Assembly (NCBI GenBank): GCA_900318115.1
Contig: ONJJ01000007.1
Span: forward strand, 121,726-185,725
DNA from: an uncultured Prevotellaceae bacterium
GTDB taxonomy: Bacteria; Bacteroidota; Bacteroidia; Bacteroidales; Bacteroidaceae
Reading direction: 5' to 3'
DNA length: 64,000 nucleotides
Part shown: piece by piece, positions 42,126-51,259 of the stretch
Position numbering within the stretch: position 1 is the first letter of the stretch
How the letters are laid out: each line of letters opens with the position of its first letter
Position numbers and translations under genes: made by a program
The notes under the pieces: generated by a model
Seen by the model: the letters and a program-made list of their open reading frames with translations, nothing else
Database searches by the model: none
What the model was told of the DNA's origin: nothing

Positions 42126-43145
42126 ATGGGATTATTCTCCTTCACTAAAGAAATAGCCATGGACCTCGGCACCGCCAACACCATCATCATCGCTGATGGC
42201 AAGGTGGTGGTCGATGAGCCGTCCGTGGTAGCCCTCGACCGCCACACAGAGAAGATGATCGCTGTGGGCGAGAAGGCAAAACTCATGCATGAGAAGGTTC
42301 ACGCCGACATCCGAACCATCCGTCCTCTGCGCGATGGCGTCATCGCAGACTTCAATGCCTGCGAGCAGATGATGCGCGGACTCATCAAGATGGTGCACAC
42401 CGGCTCCCGCTTCTTCACTCCCTCTCTGCGCATGGTCATCGGCGTTCCCTCCGGCAGCACCGAGGTGGAACTGCGTGCTGTGCGCGACTCCGCTGAGCAT
42501 GCAGGTGCCCGCGAGGCATACCTCATTTACGAACCCATGGCAGCAGCCATCGGCGTGGGACTCGATGTCCTGGCACCCGAGGGCAATATGATTGTTGACA
42601 TCGGCGGCGGAAGCACCGAGATTGCCGTCATCTCCCTCGGAGGCATCGTAGCAGACCAGAGCCTCCGTATCGCCGGTGACGAACTGACGCGCGACATCCA
42701 GGAGTACATGAGTCGTCAGCACAACGTCAAGGTCAGCGAACGCATGGCCGAGCGCATCAAGATCAATGTCGGTTCCGCACTCACCGAGTTAGGCGACCAG
42801 GCCCCCGAGGATTATGTCGTCCATGGTCCTAACCGCATCACCGCGCTGCCCATGGAGGTGCCTGTCTGTTATCAGGAAATCGCCCACTGCATCGAGAAAA
42901 CCATCTCAAAGATTGAGACCGCTGTGCTCGCGGCACTCGAAGAGACTCCCCCTGAACTCTATGCCGACATCGTCAAGAACGGCATCTACCTTACGGGAGG
43001 TGGAGCGTTGCTGCGTGGACTCGACAAGCGACTGACCGATAAGATTAACATCCCATTCCACATCGCCGAGGATCCTCTCCACAGCGTGGCTCTCGGAACC
43101 GGAGTTGCGCTGAAGAACCTCCACAAGTTCCACTTCTTCAAATAA
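42126..43145 (+). CDS. mreB: rod shape-determining protein MreB
   Basis: A 339-residue bacterial actin that guides lateral wall synthesis. The phosphate-1 loop MDLGTANTIII, PSVVALD, IVDIGGGSTEIAVISLGG (phosphate-2), and the adenosine-site region YLTGGGALLRGLDKRL are intact. Length is normal. It leads the mreB-mreC-mreD-mrdA-rodA cluster. The 100 bp before it hold no clear TAnnTTTG box. Confidence 0.97.
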   Translation: MGLFSFTKEIAMDLGTANTIIIADGKVVVDEPSVVALDRHTEKMIAVGEKAKLMHEKVHADIRTIRPLRDGVIADFNACEQMMRGLIKMVHTGSRFFTPSLRMVIGVPSGSTEVELRAVRDSAEHAGAREAYLIYEPMAAAIGVGLDVLAPEGNMIVDIGGGSTEIAVISLGGIVADQSLRIAGDELTRDIQEYMSRQHNVKVSERMAERIKINVGSALTELGDQAPEDYVVHGPNRITALPMEVPVCYQEIAHCIEKTISKIETAVLAALEETPPELYADIVKNGIYLTGGGALLRGLDKRLTDKINIPFHIAEDPLHSVALGTGVALKNLHKFHFFK

Positions 43146-43270
43146 ATCTTTCGGTACGTTTCTTCTTTGACGTCTGAAGTCTCATGCTGATATTGCCCTG
43201 CTCCCTTCCCAGTGTGGCGTGGAGCAGGGTCCATCTGGCACCTCTCTTCAGAACTTGATCTCCACGCAAG

Positions 43271-44131
43271 ATGCGAAGTCTGCTTGAAATCCTTGCCAAA
43301 TACTATCACTGGCTGATATTCATAATGCTGGAAGTTGTGAGCTTCGTGCTCCTCTTCCAGTTCAATCACTATCAGAGCAGCGTATGGCTGACGACGGCGA
43401 ATGTCGTTGTCGGCCGCATTGATGCGTGGGAGCGTAGCCTCCTGAACTACATGACCCTTGGTCAGGTCAACCAGCAACTCACTCGCCGCAACCTCTATCT
43501 CGAACAGAACAACGAGGCACTCACCCGCCAGCTCATGCAGCTCACACACGACAGCACCCGCACCGAGCTCCTCCAGGCCCAGCGCCTCCAGGGAGTGGAC
43601 CTCCTGCCTGCCGAGGTGGTAACTAACAGCGTGCTGCGCAAGAACAACTGGATGACCGTCTCCGCCGGAGCTCTCGATGGCGTGCAGCCGGAGATGGGTG
43701 TCGTTTGTGGAACTGGCATTGTGGGCATCGTGCTCATCACTTCCGACCACTATTCCATTGTCACCCCCCTGCTCAATGGCAACTCCAGCATCAGCTGCCG
43801 CCTGCGCGGTTCTTCATACATCGGGTTCCTGCGCTGGGACGGCCGCAGTCCCCTCTACTGTATTCTTGACGACATCCCTCGCCACGCCCGTTTCAAGATC
43901 GGCGACATCGTGGAAACCAGCGGCCATGGTAGCACCTTCCCCGCCGGACTCTTCGTCGGACGAGTCAGTGCCATAGAGAACAGTGATGACGGTCTCAGCT
44001 ACCGCCTGCGCGTCCATCTGGGCATGGATTTCTCCCGCATGCAGCACGTCAGCATCGTGCGCCAGACTTTTCAGCAGGAACTGCGTGACCTCGGAGCCAA
44101 AGCCGACTCACTAAATAACGAAGAACAATGA
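43271..44131 (+). CDS. mreC: rod shape-determining protein MreC
   Basis: A 286-residue protein with one N-terminal membrane helix (about 13-35, LIFIMLEVVSFVLLFQF), a coiled coil (about 65-105) and the paired beta-barrel domain (about 115-275; LPAEVVTNSVLRKNNWMTVS; PEMGVVCGTGIVGIVLITS; FPAGLFVGRVSAIE). MreC is the periplasmic scaffold linking MreB to PBP2. Its stop overlaps the MreD start by four bases (ATGA), indicating translational coupling. Confidence 0.95.
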   Translation: MRSLLEILAKYYHWLIFIMLEVVSFVLLFQFNHYQSSVWLTTANVVVGRIDAWERSLLNYMTLGQVNQQLTRRNLYLEQNNEALTRQLMQLTHDSTRTELLQAQRLQGVDLLPAEVVTNSVLRKNNWMTVSAGALDGVQPEMGVVCGTGIVGIVLITSDHYSIVTPLLNGNSSISCRLRGSSYIGFLRWDGRSPLYCILDDIPRHARFKIGDIVETSGHGSTFPAGLFVGRVSAIENSDDGLSYRLRVHLGMDFSRMQHVSIVRQTFQQELRDLGAKADSLNNEEQ

Positions 44132-44643
44132 TAATCCGCTTCCTACAACGACTGCTATGGATGCTGGCACTCGTAGCTATGCAGATGGTGGTGTTCAACT
44201 ACATCCACCTTTTCGGCTATGCTACGCCTCTGCCCTTCGTCTATCTCCTGCTGCTCTTTCCCTTGGGTACCGACAGGTGGAGCATCTTGCTGTGGGGCTT
44301 CGTCTGCGGACTGCTCTGCGACATCACCTCGCTCTCCCTCGGCGTGGGCATGGCAGCAATGACCCTCGTCGCCTTCATCCAGCCGCCTCTGCTGCAGCTC
44401 ATGATTCCCAAGGACGCGGTGGAGGACATGCAGCCAGGCTACGACACCATGGGCTTCTGGGGCTATTTCCGCTACGCCCTCCTGCTCACCTTCATTTTCG
44501 TCATCGCCTACTTCCTGTTCCAAGTCTTCAACTTCTTCCACCCTCTGGACTTCCTCATTTCCATGCTTTCCAGCTTTGTACTTACCTTCTTCTTCTGCCT
44601 CACCTTCGAAGCAATCCGCTATAAACTCTCAACCCAGAGATAA
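44128..44643 (+). CDS. mreD: rod shape-determining protein MreD
   Basis: A 171-residue integral membrane protein with five to six hydrophobic segments (for example LLWMLALVAMQMVVFNYIHL, LPFVYLLLLFPLG, ILLWGFVCGLLCDITSLSLG, YALLLTFIFVIAYFLFQVF). Sequence is weakly conserved in the family, so the name rests mainly on size, topology and the exact position between mreC and mrdA. Confidence 0.88.
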   Translation: MIIRFLQRLLWMLALVAMQMVVFNYIHLFGYATPLPFVYLLLLFPLGTDRWSILLWGFVCGLLCDITSLSLGVGMAAMTLVAFIQPPLLQLMIPKDAVEDMQPGYDTMGFWGYFRYALLLTFIFVIAYFLFQVFNFFHPLDFLISMLSSFVLTFFFCLTFEAIRYKLSTQR

Positions 44644-44747
44644 CTTTAGCTTCGCATACTTTTATCGCGCTTCGGCAATTCAGGCAAGCTTGATTGCCCT
44701 CGCAGTCCAGAATACTCTCTTATCTCAACACTCAACTTCCTCTCAAC

Positions 44748-46619
44748 GTGGCTGACTATTCATTAAACAATCGCAAGTACGTCTTGGGCGCTTCCGTGGC
44801 GCTCATCATCGTCATATACCTGATTCGTCTGTTCACGTTGCAACTCATGTCAGATATCTACAAGGACCGCGCGGACTCCAACGCCTTCATGCGGCGCATC
44901 CAGTTTCCGGCCCGTGGATCTATCTCCGACCGCAACGGCAAACTCCTTGTCTTCAATCAACCCGCCTACGACATCATGGTCGTCATGCGGGAGCAGGAAG
45001 GCGTGGACACCCTCAGCTTGTGCCAGAGTCTCGGTATCACCCCTGAATGGTATGTCCAGAGGATGAAAGAGATTCGCGCCATGAAAGGCTACTCACCGCT
45101 CACCCAGCAGCTCTTCATGAGCCAGCTCTCTGCGCAGGAGTCCAGTGACTTCCAAGAGAAACACTCCCTCTACCACGGATTTTCCATTCAGAAACGCAGC
45201 ATCCGAGAGTACACCGGACCCTGGGCTGCTCACCTGCTTGGAGACGTCGGCGAGGTCTCGCCCTCCGACATCGAGGCCGATGACTACTACCGCTCCGGAG
45301 ATTACATCGGCAAGCAGGGCGTGGAGCGTAGCTACGAGCGCCAACTACGCGGCATCAAGGGGTCCGAGATCCTGCTTCGCGACGTCCACGGACGTATCAA
45401 GGGCAAGTACCAGAACGGCCGCTACGACGTCATGCCCATACCTGGCAAGAACCTCACACTCAGCATCGACCTCGAGCTCCAGAAACTCGGCGAGCGACTG
45501 ATGCAGGGAAAGCTCGGTGCCATCGTTGCCATAGAACCCGCCACCGGAGAGATCCTCGCCATGGTCACATCGCCCACCTTCGACCCCCGCGAGATGACTG
45601 GTCGCCAGCGCGGACAGCACTTCGCAGCACTCGCCCGCGCACCCCACACACCCCTGCTCAACCGTGCCATCCAAGGCACCTATCCCCCAGGAAGCACCTT
45701 TAAGACCTCCCAAGCGCTCACCTTCCTGCAGGAAGGCGTCATCACCAAGGATACGCGCTACCCTTGTGTCCACGGATTCCACTTCGGAGGACTCAAGGTC
45801 GGATGCCACGGCCACCCCTCGCCGCTTGACCTCATTCCCTCCATCGCCACGTCCTGCAATGGATATTTCTGCTGGGGACTCCACGCCATGCTTGACAACC
45901 GTTCCAAGTACCCCTCTGTCCAGGACGCGATGTCCAAGTGGCGTGACTACATGGTTTCCATGGGCTTCGGCTACCCTCTCGGCGTAGATCTCCCTGGCGA
46001 GAAGCGAGGACTCATCCCCAACGCCGAGTTCTATAACTCCAAACTCCATGACAGGAACAACGTCCCGCGCTGGAACGGACTCAGCGTCATCAGCATATCC
46101 ATCGGGCAGGGCGAGGTCACACTCACACCCCTGCAAATCTGCAACCTTGCCGCCACCATCGCTAACCGCGGTTGGTTCATCACGCCCCATGTCGTCCACG
46201 CTATCCAAGATGGCGAACTTGACTCCATCTACTACAAAAGACGCTACACCGACGTTTCGCCCGTGCACTACGCCACCGTTGTCCAGGGCATGGAGCGTGC
46301 AGTACTCGGCGGCACCTGTCGCTCTGCCTACACCCCCAACTATGTCACCTGCGGCAAGACAGGCACGGCCCAGAACCTCGGTCACGATCACTCCGTATTC
46401 ATGGGATTCGCCCCCAAGGACAACCCCAAGATTGCCGTTGCGGTCTATGTGGAGAATGGCGGTTGGGGCGCCACCTTCGGAGTGCCGTTCGGTGCACTGA
46501 TGATGGAACAATACCTCATGGGGCACCTTTCCGAGGCAAGCGAACGCAAGGCTGAGACGCTCATCAACAAGCAGATTCTCTATGGCCCACAGAAACCTCG
46601 CTCCGTCCCCAAGGACTGA
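44748..46619 (+). CDS. mrdA: penicillin-binding protein 2 (peptidoglycan D,D-transpeptidase MrdA)
   Basis: 623 residues if started at the GTG at 44748, which gives MADYSLNNRKYVLGASVAL like other Bacteroidales PBP2. The frame stays open to a TTG at 44694, the alternative; no ATG is available upstream of the membrane helix. The single membrane helix is at about 13-35, the pedestal/dimerisation domain at about 50-240 and the transpeptidase at about 250-600. Catalytic motifs are STFK (active Ser, in YPPGSTFKTSQ), SCN (ATSCNGYF) and KTG (CGKTGTAQN). It polymerises and cross-links wall for elongation with RodA, MreC and MreD. Confidence 0.94.
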   Translation: MADYSLNNRKYVLGASVALIIVIYLIRLFTLQLMSDIYKDRADSNAFMRRIQFPARGSISDRNGKLLVFNQPAYDIMVVMREQEGVDTLSLCQSLGITPEWYVQRMKEIRAMKGYSPLTQQLFMSQLSAQESSDFQEKHSLYHGFSIQKRSIREYTGPWAAHLLGDVGEVSPSDIEADDYYRSGDYIGKQGVERSYERQLRGIKGSEILLRDVHGRIKGKYQNGRYDVMPIPGKNLTLSIDLELQKLGERLMQGKLGAIVAIEPATGEILAMVTSPTFDPREMTGRQRGQHFAALARAPHTPLLNRAIQGTYPPGSTFKTSQALTFLQEGVITKDTRYPCVHGFHFGGLKVGCHGHPSPLDLIPSIATSCNGYFCWGLHAMLDNRSKYPSVQDAMSKWRDYMVSMGFGYPLGVDLPGEKRGLIPNAEFYNSKLHDRNNVPRWNGLSVISISIGQGEVTLTPLQICNLAATIANRGWFITPHVVHAIQDGELDSIYYKRRYTDVSPVHYATVVQGMERAVLGGTCRSAYTPNYVTCGKTGTAQNLGHDHSVFMGFAPKDNPKIAVAVYVENGGWGATFGVPFGALMMEQYLMGHLSEASERKAETLINKQILYGPQKPRSVPKD

Positions 46620-46662
46620 TTACCACCTCTTTTTTCATTCACTATAAATCCTTCATCACACC

Positions 46663-48030
46663 TTGGAACCGAAAAAGAACACTATCGCCAGCCTCGATTG
46701 GATGACCATCTTCATCTATGTCGCCTTGCTTGCCCTTGGATGGACCAGTATCTGTGGTGCTTGCTACGAGTATGGCGAGCCTCAGGACTTCCTCTCGCTG
46801 GCTTCCTTCAGCACTCGCACGGGTATGCAGCTCGTGTGGATAGGCAGTTCCTTGATACTCGGTGCACTGATACTCATGCTGGACGACCGCATCTACGACA
46901 CCTTCTCGTATCTTATCTACGCCGTTATGCTGCTGCTGTTGCTGGCTACGCCTTTCCTTGCGCACAATATCAAGGGTTCCATGTCCTGGATTAAGATAGG
47001 CCCCTTCAGCATCCAGCCAGCCGAGTTTGCTAAGTTTGCCACGTCACTGGCTTTGGCCAAATTCATGAGTAGCTATGGTTTCCGTCTTCAGGGCTCGTGG
47101 CGCAACCTTTTCGTCTGCATCGCCCTGTTGATGGTGCCTATGGTACTTATTGTACTCCAGAAGGAGACAGGTAGCGCCCTCGTTTACCTCAGCTTCTTCC
47201 TCATGCTCTACCGCGAGGGTATGCCCGGCAGCGTCCTCTTCACCGGTATCGCCGCCGTGGCCTACATCGTCGTCGGACTCCGCTTTAGCGAGATCTACCT
47301 CCTGGGTTCCTGGTTCACCCTTGGCGATGCCCTCGTGCTGCTGATGGTTGGCGCCTTCGTCGCCGGGCTCTCCTTCGTCTATTGCCGCCCGGCAGCTCTC
47401 CTTGCTGACTCGGCTGCCAGCCATCAGGGCAATCTTCATGCCCTACGCCAGAAACGCTACTTCTACATCGCCCTCTTCGCTGTCGCCTCCCTCGCCGTAC
47501 ACCTCTCCGCCAGTGCCATCGTGGACCACATGCCACCCCATCAGCAGAAACGCATACAAGTCCTGCTCGGATTGCGCGACGACCCCAACGGCGTGGGCTA
47601 CAACCAGATTCAGGCCAAGATAGCTATCGGCTCGGGCGGTCTCGCCGGCAAGGGATTCCTCAACGGCACCCAGACCAAGCTCAAGTACGTTCCCGAGCAG
47701 GAGACAGACTTCATCTTCTGCACCGTAGGCGAGGAACAGGGTTTCATAGGTTCCGCAGCCGTCCTCGTTCTCTTCCTTGTACTGCTTTGGAGGCTCATCT
47801 ATCTCTCCGAGCGCCAGCCCACAGTCTTCGGACGAGTCTATGGCTACTGTGTATTCTCTATCTTCGCCTTCCACGTTATCATTAATGTCGGTATGGTGCT
47901 CGGCCTGATGCCCGTCATAGGCATACCCCTTCCCTTCTTCAGCTATGGAGGCAGTTCCCTTTGGGGTTTCACTCTTCTTCTCTTCATTTTCCTTCGCATC
48001 GATGTTGGGCGCGTGCGTCTGCAGCGCTAA
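46663..48030 (+). CDS. rodA: rod shape-determining protein RodA (SEDS peptidoglycan polymerase)
   Basis: A 455-residue membrane glycosyltransferase with about ten helices. The start is a TTG at 46663, giving MEPKKNTIASLDWMTIFIYV; Bacteroidales RodA proteins begin with a similar basic segment then SxDW, while the first ATG at 46699 would delete it. SEDS features are SWIKIGPFSIQPAEFAKFA, the extracellular loop GYNQIQAKIAIGSGGLAGKG and PEQETDFIFCTVGEEQGFIG. It partners PBP2, encoded 43 bp upstream. The C-terminus is complete. Confidence 0.95.
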   Translation: MEPKKNTIASLDWMTIFIYVALLALGWTSICGACYEYGEPQDFLSLASFSTRTGMQLVWIGSSLILGALILMLDDRIYDTFSYLIYAVMLLLLLATPFLAHNIKGSMSWIKIGPFSIQPAEFAKFATSLALAKFMSSYGFRLQGSWRNLFVCIALLMVPMVLIVLQKETGSALVYLSFFLMLYREGMPGSVLFTGIAAVAYIVVGLRFSEIYLLGSWFTLGDALVLLMVGAFVAGLSFVYCRPAALLADSAASHQGNLHALRQKRYFYIALFAVASLAVHLSASAIVDHMPPHQQKRIQVLLGLRDDPNGVGYNQIQAKIAIGSGGLAGKGFLNGTQTKLKYVPEQETDFIFCTVGEEQGFIGSAAVLVLFLVLLWRLIYLSERQPTVFGRVYGYCVFSIFAFHVIINVGMVLGLMPVIGIPLPFFSYGGSSLWGFTLLLFIFLRIDVGRVRLQR

Positions 48031-48052
48031 CCCGCACAGCACCTATAAATGA

Positions 48053-48082
48053 GGGAGGGCGCGCCTCACGGCGCACCCTCCC
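48053..48082 (-). terminator. terminator between rodA and the 955-residue gene
   Basis: GGGAGGGCGCGCC (48053-48065) and GGCGCACCCTCCC (48070-48082) form a 13-bp stem with a TCAC loop. The one imperfect position is C-A on the plus strand but G-U on the minus strand, so the stem is better in minus-strand RNA. It lies between two convergent stops. Confidence 0.75.
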
Positions 48083-48110
48083 CACTCTTCAAACTTAAAT
48101 CGGTTATGAC

Positions 48111-50978
48111 TTACTTTATCATAACCTTTTTACCGCTGATGATATATGTGCCTCGCGGCAGGTTTTCGATATCATTAAACTTGACGTTACCCTTTATTTT
48201 TTTGCCGTCTATAGTGTAGACGTTCACATAAGCAGCATTTACGATGCTCTTGATACCATCCGTGATTGACAGGGTATACTGGATGTCATGGGCTGGCATG
48301 GTCTCGAACTTTTCTCCCATCCACTCATACGTGTAGCGTTCTGGATCTTCCACCTCATATTCGCGCAGCACCACGGCTGTGCCGAACGTGACTTCCTCTT
48401 CTGCATATACCTCTTCGCCGATGTAGTAGCGAATCACATATACATTGGCTTCGAATGTAGCCGTGATAGTGACATCGGCGGCAGGCATTGTGGCGGGAAT
48501 CTCGCTCCAGCCCATGAAGGTATAACCTTCCTGCTCGGGATCGTCCACTGCAGGAATCTTATCTCCGTATTTCACGTTGAAGGTCATGTACTCTGCGTCG
48601 CCCACCATATAAGTGACCTTATAGCTGTTGACGGTGTACTGAGCTTCGATGGTTATGTCGTTGGCGGGAACGGTCTGCGGCATTTCGCCCCATCCGCCGA
48701 AGGTGTAACCTTCCTTGGTGGGATTCTCTGGAGCTACGATAGCAGATTGGTACTCCTGCTTCTTCTCCGAAATGACCTCTCCAGCGAAGACGAACTTCAC
48801 GGTGTACTGGTTGATGGTGTATTCTCCGTAATAAGTCAGGCTATGGTCGGGCATGGTCGTAGGCACGCTGCCCCATCCTCCAAAGGAATAACCCACCTTT
48901 TCGGGAATTTCAGGCAGACCAATAACTTCACCTTCTTTAAGGTACTGGATTAACCATAGCTCACCTTCCAGATAGTAGGTCAGTTGGTATTTGCCATCGT
49001 TTCCACCTTCTCGCTGAGCTTCGAGCTGCTCTGCCAATTTGGCAACGATGGCGTCCACGGCGACCTTGTTCTCGTCAAGGCTCTTAGTCTCGTCGAAGGT
49101 CGTGGCGTCGATAGCGTTCTTCGCCTGTTGGATGAGTTCCTGGCAGACCTCGCTGTCGCCTTCCTTGGCCAGCGCGTCCGCCGCATTTTCTTGCTGCGTT
49201 TTGTAAGCTTCAAATGCCGCCTTGTCTGCAGCAAGCTTATCAGCAGCTTCCTTCTCTGCCTGTGCCTGCTCGGCAGCAACCACGATGTCCACGATATCAT
49301 CTATAGTGGGAACATTCTCGTTGGCACTCTCTGCCGTCAGCTGAACGTTCTCGTTAGCAGCTTCGAGGGCCGTGCGAGCGTCATCCACTTTTGCTTGTTC
49401 AACGGCCAGTTGAGCCAGATAGTCATCCTTCACGTCGGAGGCGTTCTCCTCGATAGCTTCTATGGCATCGGCAATAGTCTGATCGAGCGCATCGAGTTCA
49501 GCCTTCAGGGTGGCATAAGCCTCATCATTGACCTTATTGGCCACAATTGTGAAGTTCACAGTCACCGTACCGGTGAAGTTGCTGGCGTCGTTGGCCTTCA
49601 CGGTCACCGTGTAGATGCCCTTGTCTTTGCCCGTATTGTCGCTAACTGTGTAATCGGCTGCAGGGACGACAATTTCTCCAGCCTTGACCTCTGCCACCTC
49701 GGCCGTCTGCACCTGGTTGTTGTAAACCAGTTCTGCTACACTCAGGGTAGCAGCCGAAAGGGCTGCCTTGGCGATGGAGACAGAGACAGGGGCGTAGGTA
49801 GCCTCTGTGCCGAGCACCTGGTCAGCGCCAGCCACCACCTTATAATATACAGTATAGTCGCCGGCATCTTTTGCAGTCGGGATGTCAGCGGTGAAGTTTG
49901 TGTTGTCCAGTGAATAGACCAGCGAACCGCTGCCCGAGACAGAGCCTGCGGCCACCAGTGCCTGCGCGGCACCATTGTAAGTCAGCGTCTTCGCGGTGGG
50001 AGCTGACTTCAGTGCAGCCACAGCCTGCACATCCATAGCAATACCCTGGATTTCTAAGCGATGTGAAGCTGTCGTGGTACCCACGATACCAGAAAGTGCC
50101 ACCTGGCCATTGGCCACGAAGTCCTCATTGGCCGTCAGCTTGATATTCATCAGAGTACCCACCTTGCCCGTGAGCCCAGTCCCGATGATACTGCCGGTCG
50201 AAGCAGAGTAGCTGGGAGCTGCTGTTGCGAGGTCTCCCTTCTCCACCTGAGCCACGATACCGGCAGGCAGCACCAGCTTGGCCTGATAGAGGGACATCTG
50301 CAGTTCGCTGTTCAGCAGCACGCTGATATTCTCAGTCTGGCCAGGAGCCAACGTCAGAGGTCCTGCCACACTGTAGGAAACGACGGGACTGGCCACCACG
50401 TGGATATCCAGCGACAAATCATCCATGGGATGGCGTGTGGCTGTAGCATCCGTAGCAACGATACCCGTCACCTGCAGGGTTGCATCACCGGCGAAGCCCT
50501 CAGCAGCCCTCAGCTTCACCTTGAAGATGGAGCCACTGTTCCCTGAGATGGCTCCCATGGAAATGATGCGGCCATTGTTATAGTTCCAGCCCGTGAGGCG
50601 GTCGGTCTTCTCCACAGAGGTAATCTCAATGCCAGCGGAGGGCACCAGACGGGCCTGCAGCCCGGAGAGGGAAAGCGTGTTGATCAGCTGTATCTCCACC
50701 TCCTGGTCAGCGGTAGCATTGGGCAGGATGGTCAGCGCGGTAGCACCCACGAAGGAGCACGTCACCGTGCCGCTGGGATCTGAGGGATCAGGATCAGCGC
50801 CGCCACTGCCACCGGCACCATTCGTCACTTTGGTGGGGGCCACCGTGATGTCTACCAGTGCTTTGCGAGGGCCGTACTGCATCTCCGAGAAGGTGATTTG
50901 GCTCGATGCTGCCAAGTCGTCTGTGGCTTTCACATCGAACGAGAATCTGCAGACCTGCCGGCAAATTGATGTAACCAT
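48111..50978 (-). CDS. giant surface protein, main part: cohesin-like, MBG, helical-repeat and InlB-repeat domains with sorting tail (5' end frameshifted)
   Basis: 955 codons in this frame; the signal peptide and first domain are in another frame upstream (50794-51171). After a Gly/Ser/Pro linker (about 53-70) come two cohesin-like beta domains (about 72-190 and 195-320), two MBG-like domains (about 325-485; GDYTVYYKV, GIYTVTVKANDASNFTGTVT), a helical segment (about 490-690) with the module FEAYKTQQENAADALAKEGD, and four Listeria-Bacteroides InlB repeats (about 690-905; GYSFGGWGSVPTTMP, GYTFGGWGEMPQTVP, GYTFMGWSEIPATMP). The tail VNVYTIDGKKI...YIISGKKVMIK is a short sorting signal. It has no promoter match at its head and probably reads through from the upstream giant genes. 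Function is unknown; adhesion or matrix building is inferred. Confidence 0.75.
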   Translation of the reverse strand: MVTSICRQVCRFSFDVKATDDLAASSQITFSEMQYGPRKALVDITVAPTKVTNGAGGSGGADPDPSDPSGTVTCSFVGATALTILPNATADQEVEIQLINTLSLSGLQARLVPSAGIEITSVEKTDRLTGWNYNNGRIISMGAISGNSGSIFKVKLRAAEGFAGDATLQVTGIVATDATATRHPMDDLSLDIHVVASPVVSYSVAGPLTLAPGQTENISVLLNSELQMSLYQAKLVLPAGIVAQVEKGDLATAAPSYSASTGSIIGTGLTGKVGTLMNIKLTANEDFVANGQVALSGIVGTTTASHRLEIQGIAMDVQAVAALKSAPTAKTLTYNGAAQALVAAGSVSGSGSLVYSLDNTNFTADIPTAKDAGDYTVYYKVVAGADQVLGTEATYAPVSVSIAKAALSAATLSVAELVYNNQVQTAEVAEVKAGEIVVPAADYTVSDNTGKDKGIYTVTVKANDASNFTGTVTVNFTIVANKVNDEAYATLKAELDALDQTIADAIEAIEENASDVKDDYLAQLAVEQAKVDDARTALEAANENVQLTAESANENVPTIDDIVDIVVAAEQAQAEKEAADKLAADKAAFEAYKTQQENAADALAKEGDSEVCQELIQQAKNAIDATTFDETKSLDENKVAVDAIVAKLAEQLEAQREGGNDGKYQLTYYLEGELWLIQYLKEGEVIGLPEIPEKVGYSFGGWGSVPTTMPDHSLTYYGEYTINQYTVKFVFAGEVISEKKQEYQSAIVAPENPTKEGYTFGGWGEMPQTVPANDITIEAQYTVNSYKVTYMVGDAEYMTFNVKYGDKIPAVDDPEQEGYTFMGWSEIPATMPAADVTITATFEANVYVIRYYIGEEVYAEEEVTFGTAVVLREYEVEDPERYTYEWMGEKFETMPAHDIQYTLSITDGIKSIVNAAYVNVYTIDGKKIKGNVKFNDIENLPRGTYIISGKKVMIK

Positions 50979-51171
50979 TAATCTGGCCTATAGTGGTCTC
51001 ATCGGTATCCAGGTTCAGGGAAATCTTCTTGGTCTCACCGGGGCTGATGCTGAAATCGCTGATGTAGATTTTCGTAGCACCAGCGGCAGTCCCGACAACA
51101 GCCACTAACATCATCGCCAGCATGGCGAGCTGCTTGGAGAACCTGTCTTTGAGAAGTTTGAATCTGCTCAT
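50794..51171 (-). pseudogene. frameshifted 5' part of the preceding giant surface gene
   Basis: The ATG at 51169-51171 opens a signal peptide (LAMLAMMLVAVVGTAAGA) and the start of a cohesin-like domain (TKIYISDFSISPGETKKISL; GYINLPAGLQ). At about 50940-50960 the domain continues in the next frame as RFSFDVKATDDLAASSQ, which is the frame of 48111-50978. Beyond that point this frame (CESHRRLGSIEPNHLLG) is noise. One extra base or two lost bases would explain it. It could be a genuine lesion or a sequencing error; the rest of the gene shows no decay. Confidence 0.7.
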
Positions 51172-51217
51172 TGTTGTTTTCACGAATAAAGTGTTTTCGT
51201 TATATTTTAAGTAAATA

Positions 51218-51250
51218 TGCGTGCGCACCCCGGAAGGGGATGCACACGCA
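51218..51250 (-). terminator. hairpin between the 1350- and 955-residue giant genes
   Basis: TGCGTGCGCACCCC, GGAA loop, GGGGATGCACACGCA. On the minus strand it forms a continuous 14-15 bp stem with two G-U pairs; on the plus strand two positions mismatch. The downstream U-tract is weak (TATTTACTTAAAATATAAC), so it may attenuate rather than stop transcription. Confidence 0.65.
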
Positions 51251-51259
51251 CCTTAAAGA

